DNA from: Kitasatospora papulosa
Lineage (GTDB): Bacteria > Actinomycetota > Actinomycetes > Streptomycetales > Streptomycetaceae
Assembly (NCBI RefSeq): GCF_000717245.1
Contig: NZ_JNYQ01000004.1
Location: forward strand, 310,001 to 374,000
Reading direction: 5' to 3'
DNA: 64,000 nt
A program made the position numbers and the translations under genes. Under the pieces are notes generated by a model. The model worked only from the letters and a program-made list of their open reading frames with translations. It had not been told where the DNA came from and did no database searches. Position 1 is the first letter of the stretch; every line of letters starts with the position of its first letter. Of this stretch, positions 8,581 to 16,525 are shown one piece after another.

Positions 8581-9549
8581 GTGACTGACAAGTTCGACAA
8601 GGTGCCCGGCGGCCCATCGGTCGCCGAGGCACCCGTCTCCAAGGCCACCACCGTCGCACCGGAGACCATCAGGGCCATCCCCGTACGGCACGTCGGCCGC
8701 TGGATCAGCGGTGTGGTCGTGCTCGCGCTGCTGGCGGCCCTGGTCTACGCCTTCTCGCAGGGCAACATCCAGTGGCAGGCCGTCCAGGACAAGCTGTTCG
8801 ACGACACCGTCCTGGCGGGAGCCGGCCGCACGCTGATGATCAGTGTGCTCGCCATGGCCCTCGGCGTGGTCCTGGGTGTGGTGCTCGCCGTGATGCGGCT
8901 CTCCAGGAACCCCGTGACCAGCTGGGTGGCGTGGCTGTACATCTGGTTCTTCCGCGGCACCCCGGTCTACGTGCAGCTGCTGCTCTGGTTCAACCTGGCC
9001 CTGATCTTCCCGGTCCTCAACATCCCGTTCGTCTACAAGGACGAGATGACCGACGTGATGACGCCGTTCATGTGCGCCCTGCTGGGGCTGGCCCTCAACG
9101 AGGCCGCGTACATGGCGGAGATCGTCCGGGCGGGCATCCAGTCGGTGGACGAGGGCCAGACCGAGGCCTCGCACGCGCTCGGCATGACCCAGGCGAAGAC
9201 GATGCGCCGCGTGGTGCTCCCGCAGGCCCTGCGGGTGATCATCCCGCCGACCGGCAACGAGTTCATCAACATGCTGAAGACCTCGTCCCTGGTCTACGCG
9301 GTCACCTACAACGAGCTGCTGCGCTCCACCTCGCAGATCGGCTCGACCAGTTACGCGGTGATGGAGATGCTCTTCGTCGCCTCCATCTGGTACATCGTGA
9401 TGACCAGCGTGTTCAGCGTCGGCCAGTACTACCTGGAGCGGCGTTACGCCCGGGGCACCCTGCGCAGCCTGCCGCTCACCCCGTGGCAGCGGGTCAAGGT
9501 CAACTTCGCCTCCTTCAGCAACCGTCCTTCGGGGGGTGTCTCCGCATGA
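8581..9549 (+). CDS. Amino-acid ABC transporter permease
   Basis: A 322-residue inner-membrane permease of the HisM/GlnP type. A cytoplasmic N-terminal extension of about 38 residues precedes the first helix (VVVLALLAALVYAF). Four further hydrophobic segments follow, and the ATPase-contacting EAA loop is clear at EAAYMAEIVRAGIQSVDEGQ. The single permease presumably forms a homodimer. The GTG start at 8581 lies 27 bp after the binding-protein stop, and the stop overlaps the ATG of the ATPase gene (ATGA), so the two are translationally coupled. Confidence 0.93.
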   Translation: MTDKFDKVPGGPSVAEAPVSKATTVAPETIRAIPVRHVGRWISGVVVLALLAALVYAFSQGNIQWQAVQDKLFDDTVLAGAGRTLMISVLAMALGVVLGVVLAVMRLSRNPVTSWVAWLYIWFFRGTPVYVQLLLWFNLALIFPVLNIPFVYKDEMTDVMTPFMCALLGLALNEAAYMAEIVRAGIQSVDEGQTEASHALGMTQAKTMRRVVLPQALRVIIPPTGNEFINMLKTSSLVYAVTYNELLRSTSQIGSTSYAVMEMLFVASIWYIVMTSVFSVGQYYLERRYARGTLRSLPLTPWQRVKVNFASFSNRPSGGVSA

Positions 9550-10307
9550 CCGCCATGGTGAAGGCCGAGGGCGTCCACAAGTCCTTCGGCCCCGCGCACA
9601 TCCTCAAGGGCATCGACCTGGAGGTCGCCCCGCGTGAGGTGTTCTGCCTGATCGGCCCGTCCGGTTCCGGCAAGTCGACGTTCCTCCGGTGCATCAACCA
9701 CCTGGAGCAGATCAACGCCGGACGGCTGTACGTCGACGGCGAACTGGTCGGCTACCGGCAGAAGGGCGACAAGCTCTACGAGCTCAAGGACACCGAGGTC
9801 GCCCTCCAGCGACGTGACATCGGCATGGTCTTCCAGCGCTTCAACCTGTTCCCGCACATGACGGCCCTCGAGAACGTCATGGAGGCGCCGATCCAGGTCA
9901 AGCGCGAGACCAGGGCGGTCGCCCGGGCCCGCGCCGAGCGGCTGCTGGACCGGGTCGGCCTGTCCGACAAGGCGAAGAACTACCCGTCCCAGCTCTCCGG
10001 CGGACAGCAGCAGCGGGTGGCCATCGCCCGCGCCCTGGCCATGGAGCCGAAGCTGATGCTCTTCGACGAGCCGACGTCGGCCCTCGACCCGGAGCTGGTC
10101 GGTGACGTCCTGGACGTCATGCGCGGCCTCGCGGAGGAGGGCATGACGATGATCGTGGTCACCCACGAGATGGGCTTCGCCCGTGAGGTCGGTGACGCGC
10201 TGGTCTTCATGGACGACGGCGTCGTGGTCGAGTCGGGCCACCCGCGCGACGTCCTGACGAACCCGCAGCACGACCGGACGAAGTCCTTCCTGTCAAAGGT
10301 GCTGTAG
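9546..10307 (+). CDS. Amino-acid ABC transporter ATP-binding protein
   Basis: A 253-residue ABC ATPase energising polar amino-acid import. All motifs are intact and in order: Walker A GPSGSGKST near residue 35, Q-loop VFQRFNLFPHMT, signature LSGGQQQRVAIARAL, Walker B LMLFDEPTSALDPE and the H-loop VTHEMGFAREV. A short insertion (GYRQKGDKLYELKDTEV) precedes the Q-loop, as in related actinobacterial proteins. The ATG at 9546 overlaps the permease stop codon. A perfect 22-bp hairpin terminates the operon 11 bp downstream. Confidence 0.95.
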   Translation: MTAMVKAEGVHKSFGPAHILKGIDLEVAPREVFCLIGPSGSGKSTFLRCINHLEQINAGRLYVDGELVGYRQKGDKLYELKDTEVALQRRDIGMVFQRFNLFPHMTALENVMEAPIQVKRETRAVARARAERLLDRVGLSDKAKNYPSQLSGGQQQRVAIARALAMEPKLMLFDEPTSALDPELVGDVLDVMRGLAEEGMTMIVVTHEMGFAREVGDALVFMDDGVVVESGHPRDVLTNPQHDRTKSFLSKVL

Positions 10308-10318
10308 CACCCCCGCGA

Positions 10319-10365
10319 CGACGAGGAGGGCGGTACGGACCTGGTCCGTACCGCCCTCCTCGTCG
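10319..10365 (+). terminator. Terminator of the amino-acid transporter operon
   Basis: Perfect 22-bp stem (10319-10340 with 10344-10365) and 3-base loop, 11 bp after the ATPase stop. Confidence 0.85.
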
Positions 10366-10396
10366 CTTCCCGCCCCTCGGCCCCCGTACCGCCGCC

Positions 10397-11191
10397 CTAC
10401 TTCACGGCGAGCACCAGGCTGTCCGAGGGCGAGGCCCAGACCGCCCGCGCCTCCGCGAAGCCGGCCTCGCGCAGTGTGCGGGCGTGCCAGTGGACGGACG
10501 GCATGTCACCGTCCGCGTGCTCGCCGTAGATCGCGAACCGCTCGGCCGTGGGCTCCGCGAGGACCGGGTCCTTCGCCGCCAGGGCCCACCAGTCCGCCCA
10601 GTCCACGGCGCCCCGGGCCCTGGCCCGGTCCATGGCCGCGTGCCGGTGGGCGCGTTCGGCGGCGTTGATGCGGGGGGTCCCGGTGTCGATCATGTGGTCC
10701 GCGTTCATGAAGACCCCGCCGTCCCTGACCAGTCCGCCGATCTGCCCGTACAGGGTGGCCAGCGGCTCACTGTGCAGCCAGTGCAGTGCGGTGGCGGTGA
10801 GCACGGCGTCGTACGCCTCGTGCGGAAGCCGTTCGGTCCAGGCGGCGTCCTTCAGGTCGGCGGTGACGAAGGTGACCCGGTCGTCCCCCTCGAAGGTGCC
10901 GCGCGCGATGGCGAGCAGCGCGGGGTCGAGGTCGACGCCCGTACTGGTGGCTCGGGGGAACCTCTTGAGCAGCCGGTCCGTAATACTGCCCGTACCGCAC
11001 GCCAGGTCGAGCACTCTCGGTTCGGGCCCCACGACGGCCTCGACCATGTCCAGCATCACCCGGAACCGCTCCTCGCGGTCCGGCATGTACCACTCCTGCT
11101 GCCGGTCCCAGCTCTCCTGCCAGGACTGCCAGTCGGTGCCTGTCGCCGTCACCCGGACCTCCACCTCGTCACGCATATCTGTAATACCCAT
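10397..11191 (-). CDS. Class I SAM-dependent methyltransferase
   Basis: A 264-residue methyltransferase. Motif I is RVLDLACGTGSITDRLL near residue 60, followed by the acidic STGVDLDPALL and the motif IV region AVLTATALHWLHSEP. These define a class I Rossmann methyltransferase fold of the UbiE/tellurite-resistance type. The acceptor substrate is not predictable. Start codons at 11194 (TTG), 11191 (ATG) and 11176 (ATG) are all in frame with no clear ribosome-binding site; I chose 11191. It is divergent from the CGNR zinc-finger regulator, and a perfect palindrome lies between them, so the two may share control. Confidence 0.85.
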   Translation of the reverse strand: MGITDMRDEVEVRVTATGTDWQSWQESWDRQQEWYMPDREERFRVMLDMVEAVVGPEPRVLDLACGTGSITDRLLKRFPRATSTGVDLDPALLAIARGTFEGDDRVTFVTADLKDAAWTERLPHEAYDAVLTATALHWLHSEPLATLYGQIGGLVRDGGVFMNADHMIDTGTPRINAAERAHRHAAMDRARARGAVDWADWWALAAKDPVLAEPTAERFAIYGEHADGDMPSVHWHARTLREAGFAEARAVWASPSDSLVLAVK

Positions 11192-11207
11192 CAAAGGCGA
11201 CCACCCA

Positions 11208-11237
11208 TTACACTGGTCGACGCATCGACCATAGACC
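11208..11237 (+). promoter_or_regulatory. Promoter of the CGNR regulator gene with operator in the spacer
   Basis: TTACAC (11208-11213), 18 bp, TAGACC (11232-11237). The spacer is filled by the perfect inverted repeat TGGTCGA (11214-11220) / TCGACCA (11225-11231) with a CGCA centre. The regulator start GTG lies 19 bp downstream with TAAGGA as ribosome-binding site. Confidence 0.55.
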
Positions 11238-11256
11238 GACGCCGTAAGGACTACAA

Positions 11257-11886
11257 GTGGAATTGGCCTATTACTCGGATTACGCCGTGCGTCTGGTCAA
11301 CACCGAGGAGCCGGCCCGGGGCACGGACTCCCTCACCACGGTCGAGTCCGTGCGTGACCTGTTCGGCGCGAACACGCAGGCGGCCCGCCGTGCGACCGAC
11401 GGGGACGTGACCCGCTTCCGGTCCGTGCGGGCCCGGCTGCGCGCGGTCTTCGAGGCGGCGGACGACGGCGACGAGACCCTCGCGGTCGATCTGCTCAACT
11501 CACTGCTGCTGGAGTTCCCGGTGAGCCCGCAGATCTCCGGCCACGACACCCGGGCCGAGGACGGCACACCGGACTGGCACATGCACCTCGCCGACCACCC
11601 GTCGAACGCGACGGCGGGCTACGCCGCGATCGCGGCCATGGGCCTCGCCTTCCACCTCACCTCGCACGGTGTGGACCGGCTCGGCCTGTGCGAGGCCGCG
11701 CCGTGCCGCAACGCCTACCTCGACACCTCGACGAACCGCTCCCGGCGCTACTGCTCGGACCGCTGCGCGACCCGGGCCAACGTGGCCGCCTACCGGGCCC
11801 GCAAACGCCTGGAGTCGGAGCGTTCCGACGAGACCCGGCGCACCGCCGACACCGCCCAGCCCAGCAGCCCGAACACCGACCGCTGA
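11257..11886 (+). CDS. ABATE / CGNR zinc-finger domain regulator
   Basis: A 209-residue protein of the ABATE-CGNR family, thought to be stress-linked transcription regulators. The N-terminal ABATE domain (residues 1-130) contains FRSVRARLRAVFEAADDG. The C-terminal zinc finger is C-x4-C ... RRYCSDRCATRANVAAYRARK near residues 147-185, where the signature CGNR is replaced by CATR, a common variant. The start is GTG at 11257, preceded by TAAGGA. Its 3' end overlaps the convergent sodX gene by 97 bp. The palindrome in its promoter spacer suggests autorepression; no target is known. Confidence 0.85.
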   Translation: MELAYYSDYAVRLVNTEEPARGTDSLTTVESVRDLFGANTQAARRATDGDVTRFRSVRARLRAVFEAADDGDETLAVDLLNSLLLEFPVSPQISGHDTRAEDGTPDWHMHLADHPSNATAGYAAIAAMGLAFHLTSHGVDRLGLCEAAPCRNAYLDTSTNRSRRYCSDRCATRANVAAYRARKRLESERSDETRRTADTAQPSSPNTDR

Positions 11887-12227
11887 TCCTTCCTCAGCGG
11901 CCGGTAGCGGGCCCGTACCCGGGCCAGCACGAGCTCTTCGGGCACCGTCCCGTAGTCCGTGCTGTCCCCGCCCGCGAACGAGTTGTCGCCGAGCACCCAC
12001 CAGCCGCCGTCGCGCCGTTCGGAGGCCCGCTTCACGACCAGCAGGTCCTGCTGGAGCGGATGACGCAGGATCACCACGTCCCCCGGGCGCACCGGCGCCC
12101 CGCGCTGAACAAGCAGCAGGTCCCCGTGGTAGAGCGTGGGAACCATCGACGGCCCCGTCACCTCCACCACCTGGAACGGCCTGCGCGCCGCCCGCCCGCT
12201 CCACGGCTCCTCCGCCGGTTCCGGCAT
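11790..12227 (-). CDS. sodX: Nickel superoxide dismutase maturation protease SodX
   Basis: A 145-residue S26 (LexA/signal-peptidase-like) peptidase that removes the leader of NiSOD so the N-terminal nickel hook is exposed. The catalytic Ser lies in VTGPSMVPTLYHGD near residue 24 and the general-base Lys in DLLVVKRASERRDGG near residue 63. GGWWVLGDNSFAGGDSTDYG is the conserved S26 box. The ATG at 12227 has GGGGAGGT seven bases upstream; an alternative ATG at 12248 lacks proper spacing. It is divergent from sodN, the usual arrangement. The C-terminal tail overlaps the convergent CGNR gene by 97 bp, so the true end could be slightly elongated compared with relatives. Confidence 0.92.
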   Translation of the reverse strand: MPEPAEEPWSGRAARRPFQVVEVTGPSMVPTLYHGDLLLVQRGAPVRPGDVVILRHPLQQDLLVVKRASERRDGGWWVLGDNSFAGGDSTDYGTVPEELVLARVRARYRPLRKDQRSVFGLLGWAVSAVRRVSSERSDSRRLRAR

Positions 12228-12407
12228 CTGTGGCACCTCCCCGTCCATCCTCCGGCACACGGCTGCGCGCACCACTCCGTATTTTCGGCCGACGGTCCCA
12301 TCCTCACCCCGGACTTTTGGCCTAAGCCCCAGGGGGCAGCCGCGGAAAGGGGCCTCCCACGGAGTAATGTCCCACCTGAGAAGACGATCACGAGGAAGGA
12401 CAGCTCC

Positions 12408-12803
12408 ATGCTTTCCCGCCTGTTTGCCCCCAAGGTGAAGGTCAGCGCCCACTGCGACCTGCCCTGCGGCGTGTACGACCCGGCCCAGGCCCGCATCGAG
12501 GCCGAGTCCGTCAAGGCCGTCCAGGAGAAGTACCAGGCCAATGAGGACGCGGACTTCCGCACCCGCGCCGTTCTGATCAAGGAACAGCGTGCCGAGCTCG
12601 CGAAGCACCACGTCTCGGTGCTCTGGAGCGACTACTTCAAGCCCCCGCACTTCGAGAAGTACCCGGAGCTGCACCAGCTGGTCAACGACACCCTGAAGGC
12701 GCTCTCCGCGGCCAAGGGCTCGAACGACCCGGCCACGGGCCAGAAGGCTCTGGACCTGATCGCCCAGATCGACACGATCTTCTGGGAGACCAAGAAGGCC
12801 TGA
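12408..12803 (+). CDS. sodN: Nickel-containing superoxide dismutase SodN
   Basis: A 131-residue precursor of the cytoplasmic NiSOD, which dismutates superoxide. The nickel hook HCDLPCGVYDP begins at residue 15, so SodX is expected to cleave between Ala14 and His15, giving a 117-residue mature subunit with His1, Cys2 and Cys6 as nickel ligands. The remainder is the four-helix bundle (IEAESVKAVQEKYQAN, LHQLVNDTLKALSAAKG). The ATG at 12408 follows GAGGAAGGA. Expression in streptomycetes is nickel-dependent; no Nur site was identified by eye. A hairpin with a T-rich tail follows. Confidence 0.97.
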   Translation: MLSRLFAPKVKVSAHCDLPCGVYDPAQARIEAESVKAVQEKYQANEDADFRTRAVLIKEQRAELAKHHVSVLWSDYFKPPHFEKYPELHQLVNDTLKALSAAKGSNDPATGQKALDLIAQIDTIFWETKKA

Positions 12804-12858
12804 CCCCGGGCCCGGCCGACGGGCCGACGGGATCCCCGCCGGCCCGTCGCCCATCCGT

Positions 12859-12920
12859 CCGCACCCGGTCCTCCGGACGCCGTCCACGGCGCCCCTGACG
12901 GACCGGGTGCGGTCTTCTTT
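12859..12920 (+). terminator. Intrinsic terminator with T-tract after sodN
   Basis: Stem CCGCACCCGGTC (12859-12870) with its complement at 12901-12912, followed directly by TCTTCTTTT. A U-run is unusual in this GC-rich genome and suggests a true intrinsic terminator. Confidence 0.8.
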
Positions 12921-12965
12921 TCCCGGCCGCCCTGCCGTGGTGCAGGGACCACCGCGAACGGCCCG

Positions 12966-13847
12966 TCAGGCCTCCGGCAGGAGATGGCGGTAGCTGTCCG
13001 GGTGGTCCCTCAGGTAGGCGGACAGACCTGTGGCCGGACGGCCCGTGAGGGTGGGGACGGCGTCCGAGACCGTCTCCAGCTCGCCGGCGGCGATCGCCTG
13101 GTACGAGGTGACCCAGCCGGCCACCTCCCAGTCCTCGGCACCGTAGCGGGCACGGGAGGCGTAGGCCTCCTCCTCGGTCTCGGGCACGTACCGGACCGTG
13201 CGGCCGGTGTGCCGGCTCAGTTCCTCGGCGGCCTCCGCCAGGGTGAACGCCTCGGGGCCCGTGAGCTCGTACGTCGCGCCGTCGTGGCCCGTGCCCTCGT
13301 CCAGCAGGACGGCCGACGCCGCGTCCGCGATGTCCTCGTGGGAGACGGCCGAGACCCGCCCCTCTCCGCCGGGGCCGCGCAGGACACCGTCGGAACCCGT
13401 CATCGCGGGGATGCCGGCGAGGTACCAGCCGTCCCTCAGGAAGGTGTGGCGCACTCCGGTCATGCGGAGGTGCGCCTCGGTGTGCCAGTGGTCGCGGGCG
13501 AACGTGAACGTCGCGTCCGGCGCCGCACCGAGGAACGACACGTACACGATGCGCTCGACACCCGCCGCCAGGGCCGCGTCCACCGCCGTGGTGTGCTCGG
13601 TCACCCGGCCGGGGCTCTCGTGCGCCGAGACGAGGAACAGGGTGTGCGCGCCGTCGAGGGCGCGGCGCATGGCCTCCCCGTCGCCGTACGCCGCCGGGGG
13701 CGCGGCGACCGCGCCGGGCAGGTCGGGCAGCCGGGCGGGGTCACGGCCGAGGAGGCGCACGGGGACACCTGTACGGGCCAGCCGGGCGGCCACCCGGCCG
13801 CCGACCGCGCCGCTCGCGCCGGTCACCGCGACGAGATCACTGATCAC
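12966..13847 (-). CDS. NmrA-like NAD(P)-binding oxidoreductase
   Basis: A 293-residue atypical short-chain dehydrogenase of the NmrA/QOR2-like family. The dinucleotide-binding motif VTGASGAVGGRVAARL starts at residue 7. The body contains AALAAGVERIVYVSFLGAAPDATFTFARDHW, typical of the family, and lacks the canonical YxxxK pair, suggesting a sensor or weak-reductase role. The GTG start at 13847 overlaps the TGA of the upstream DUF952 gene (GTGA), so the two are translationally coupled. The physiological substrate is unknown. Confidence 0.87.
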   Translation of the reverse strand: MISDLVAVTGASGAVGGRVAARLARTGVPVRLLGRDPARLPDLPGAVAAPPAAYGDGEAMRRALDGAHTLFLVSAHESPGRVTEHTTAVDAALAAGVERIVYVSFLGAAPDATFTFARDHWHTEAHLRMTGVRHTFLRDGWYLAGIPAMTGSDGVLRGPGGEGRVSAVSHEDIADAASAVLLDEGTGHDGATYELTGPEAFTLAEAAEELSRHTGRTVRYVPETEEEAYASRARYGAEDWEVAGWVTSYQAIAAGELETVSDAVPTLTGRPATGLSAYLRDHPDSYRHLLPEA

Positions 13848-14206
13848 GGGGTCCCGCCCTGCTCGTCCGCGGCGCGCGTGGCCTGCCCCGCCCAGGGGCG
13901 CACCTCCACGACGGCGTCCGTGGGCAGCGGTCCGTAGATGTGCGGGAACTCCTCGCCGCCCGGCTCCATCGCCTCGTACCGGACGGGCGCCGGGACCCGA
14001 CCGGTGTCGATGACGAGAACCACCAGGTTGTCGGTGTCCGACCCGTACACCGCCCGTGCCACGGACGGGAGCTGGTGGGGCAGTGAACAGTGGATGAACC
14101 CCTCCTCCCCCAGGGTGCGGCCCCTGGTCGACATCTCGTACGTCCCCGCGGTGCGAGCGGCCTCCCACAGGGGCTCTTCGGTGAGGTGCAGCAACTGTTC
14201 GGTCAT
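13844..14206 (-). CDS. DUF952 domain protein
   Basis: A 120-residue protein of the DUF952 family (small alpha/beta fold, unknown activity). Characteristic stretches are EEGFIHCSLPHQLPSVARAVY near residue 34, LVVLVIDTGRV, and FPHIYGPLPTDAVVEVRPW near 87. It is the first gene of a two-gene operon with the NmrA-like reductase, overlapping by four bases, and lies 9 bp downstream of the epimerase gene stop on the same strand, so all three may be one transcript. Confidence 0.85.
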   Translation of the reverse strand: MTEQLLHLTEEPLWEAARTAGTYEMSTRGRTLGEEGFIHCSLPHQLPSVARAVYGSDTDNLVVLVIDTGRVPAPVRYEAMEPGGEEFPHIYGPLPTDAVVEVRPWAGQATRAADEQGGTP

Positions 14207-14215
14207 CGGGCCACG

Positions 14216-15220
14216 TTAAGGGCCGGCGGGCGTCCCGAGGAGCTTCGCCTCCGTCCGCGCGTCGAGACCGACGGCCGGCCGGTCCGGACGCTGCGGGACC
14301 GTGCCACCGAGATCCCGCATCCAGGCCCAGGTGTCGGCGACCGTCTCACCGACCGGTCTGCACCGCAGCCCGGCGGCGTGCGCCTTGGAGACATCACCCC
14401 TGTGCAGCGTGTCGTGGAGCTCGCCGGCGGGCAGCCAGACCGGCAGGTCCGTCCATGGCTCGACGCCCGCGGCGAGGAGCGTCTCCGGGTCGGTCCAGCG
14501 CAGCCGGGCACGCGATCCGGTGACCTGGACGCAGGCGTCCAGGAGTTCACCCATGGTCGCGTGCCCGGGGTGGCTCACGGTGTTGTACGCCCCGGAGAGG
14601 CCGCCGGCCGCAGCGTCCAGCAGCCAGTCCGCCAGGTCACGGGCGTCGATGTACTGGATTCCGGCGTCCGGTGGCCCCGGCGCGACGACGGCTCCGCCCC
14701 GTGCGGCCCGGCCCAGCCACCACGGCAGACGGCCGATGTTCTCCCCGGGGCCGAGGATCAGCCCGGCCCGGGCCAGCAGCGCCCGGTCCCCGAAGGCGTC
14801 GAGCGCGGCCAGCTCCCCGCCGCGTTTGGCCAGGGCGTAGGAGACGTCGGGGCCGTCGTCGGGAGAGGCACCGGCCACCAGCGGGCCGTCCTCCGCCAGT
14901 CCGGCCGGGGCGGGCTGGGCGTACACCGACCTGCTGGAGACGTAACCGAAGTGCCCGGCTCTGCCCGACAGCAGCCGGGCCGCGTCCCGCACCGCCGAGG
15001 GTGCGCCGCTCCAGGTGTCGACGACCAGGTCCCAGGTGCCGTCGGCCAGTGCCCGCAGGCCGGCCTCCCCCGTCGTGCGGTCACCGGTCAGTGTCCGCGC
15101 CCCGGCGGGTGCCGCGTGGTGGCCGCGGTGGAAGACCGTGACCTCCCATCCACGCGCGAGCGCCGCGTCGGTGACGGCGCGTCCGACGAATTCCGTACCG
15201 CCCAGCATCAGGAGCCTCAT
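14216..15220 (-). CDS. NAD-dependent epimerase/dehydratase family protein
   Basis: A 334-residue extended short-chain dehydrogenase. The N-terminus MRLLMLGGTEFVGRAVTDAAL carries the GGTxFVG nucleotide-binding motif. The catalytic-type Ser/Tyr region is YVSSRSVYAQPAP near residue 95 and DVSYALAKRGGELAAL near 126 (YxxxK appears as YALAK). QYIDARDLADWLLDAA near 190 is typical of the family. The substrate is probably a nucleotide-sugar or similar metabolite, but the sequence does not decide. It heads a likely operon with the DUF952 and NmrA-like genes. Confidence 0.88.
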   Translation of the reverse strand: MRLLMLGGTEFVGRAVTDAALARGWEVTVFHRGHHAAPAGARTLTGDRTTGEAGLRALADGTWDLVVDTWSGAPSAVRDAARLLSGRAGHFGYVSSRSVYAQPAPAGLAEDGPLVAGASPDDGPDVSYALAKRGGELAALDAFGDRALLARAGLILGPGENIGRLPWWLGRAARGGAVVAPGPPDAGIQYIDARDLADWLLDAAAGGLSGAYNTVSHPGHATMGELLDACVQVTGSRARLRWTDPETLLAAGVEPWTDLPVWLPAGELHDTLHRGDVSKAHAAGLRCRPVGETVADTWAWMRDLGGTVPQRPDRPAVGLDARTEAKLLGTPAGP

Positions 15221-15292
15221 AGGGCGATCGTGCCCGCCGCGGCCGGTGGGGACAACGGAAGGTCGCTCTCGGCAGAACGGGGAACTCCCGGC

Positions 15293-16246
15293 TCAGGACG
15301 TCTGCGCGAGCGGGCTGCGGTGACGCAGCAGCCACCGGTGGTAGTCCTCGGCCCGCCGTGCCGCGTCGCGGTAGGCCGCCTCCAGTTCCCCGTACACCGC
15401 GTCCGTGTCCGCGCCCTGCCGGGAGACCAGCAGCAGCCGTACCGCCAGCGGGTCGCCGCGCAGCGGGCGTATCGCCATGTCGTCGCGGGGGACCGAGGTG
15501 GGCTGGCAGGGGGCGACCGCCTCACCGAGCACGACGAGGGAGGCCGCCGTGAGGTAGTCGCCGTGCAGGACGGGCGGATCGAGGCCGGCGGCACCCAGGA
15601 CCCGCCGGACACCGTCCCATTCCCCGTCCACGGAGGGGTCGACCATCCACCGGTCGTCCGCCAGGTCGTCGAGGTCCACCACCGGCCGTCCCGCGGCCGG
15701 GTGGTCCCGGGACAGGGAGATGAACTGCGGTTCCCGCTCCAGGAGTACGCGCTGGACGAGTCCGTCCGGGACGGCGAGCGGGCAGCCCTCGACCTCGTGC
15801 ACGAAGGCGACGTCCAGCCGGCCGGCCGCGACCTCCCCGAGCAGTGCCCGGGCGGAGACGTCGACCCGGAGCGAGATGTCGGTGCCGGGCAGCCGGAGGC
15901 GAAGTCCGCGCAGCCAGCCGCCGATGACCCTGCTCGCGGTGGACCCGATGCGCAGGCGCGGGCCGCCTGCCCGGGCGGCCTCGGCCTCCGCCATCGCGGC
16001 GCCGACCAGGGCGGACATGCCGTCCACCAGAGGACGGGCCCGGCTGAGGACGGCGTGTCCGAGGAGGGTGGGCAGACAGCCCGTCCTCCCGCGGCGGAAC
16101 AGCTCCGCGCCCATGCTCTTCTCGATCCGCTGGAGCTGGGTGGTCAAGGAGGGCTGGCTGACGCCCAGCCTCCGTGCCGCCTGGTGCAGGCTGCCGGTGT
16201 CGGCGATGGCGCAGAGCGCCCTGAGGTGCCTCACCTCGAGCTCCAT
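15293..16246 (-). CDS. LysR-type activator divergent from snapalysin (SnpR-like)
   Basis: A 317-residue LysR-type regulator. The helix-turn-helix is at residues 4-62 (VRHLRALCAIADTGSLHQAA, then RLGVSQPSLTTQLQRIEKSMG), followed by a periplasmic-binding-like effector domain. It is divergent from the snapalysin gene with a 279-bp spacer, the arrangement known for the S. lividans/S. coelicolor snpR-snpA pair, in which the LysR protein activates the protease gene. An 8-bp-arm palindrome in the spacer is a plausible binding site. The ATG at 16246 gives the canonical N-terminus MELEVRHLRAL. Confidence 0.88.
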   Translation of the reverse strand: MELEVRHLRALCAIADTGSLHQAARRLGVSQPSLTTQLQRIEKSMGAELFRRGRTGCLPTLLGHAVLSRARPLVDGMSALVGAAMAEAEAARAGGPRLRIGSTASRVIGGWLRGLRLRLPGTDISLRVDVSARALLGEVAAGRLDVAFVHEVEGCPLAVPDGLVQRVLLEREPQFISLSRDHPAAGRPVVDLDDLADDRWMVDPSVDGEWDGVRRVLGAAGLDPPVLHGDYLTAASLVVLGEAVAPCQPTSVPRDDMAIRPLRGDPLAVRLLLVSRQGADTDAVYGELEAAYRDAARRAEDYHRWLLRHRSPLAQTS

Positions 16247-16388
16247 GAACGCGAGGGTATGGCTGTTCGTACGTCGAGCACCAGATGCCCCAACCCCCAC
16301 CAACCGGGCCGATTCAGGGGGTGTCGGGGCGTCCGGCACTGTGATGGTTCTGTGCGTCTCCCGCCCCTCCGTCGGCCTCCGCGGAGCG

Positions 16389-16411
16389 GGCGATAGGGCG
16401 GCGCTATCGCC
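16389..16411. promoter_or_regulatory. Candidate LysR-binding palindrome in the snpR/snpA spacer
   Basis: Perfect inverted repeat GGCGATAG (16389-16396) / CTATCGCC (16404-16411) with a 7-bp centre, containing a T-N11-A LysR core. A TTGACA follows at 16414-16419 but no good -10 was seen at the right distance. Confidence 0.5.
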
Positions 16412-16525
16412 GGTTGACATCATCCGCCGCGGGCCCGGCTGCCCCGACACTCTTGCCGTACCCCCCACCCGTTCTCCCTCCGGACATCCGGACGGGGTTC
16501 ATCGGACAGGCAGGAGACACCCCCC

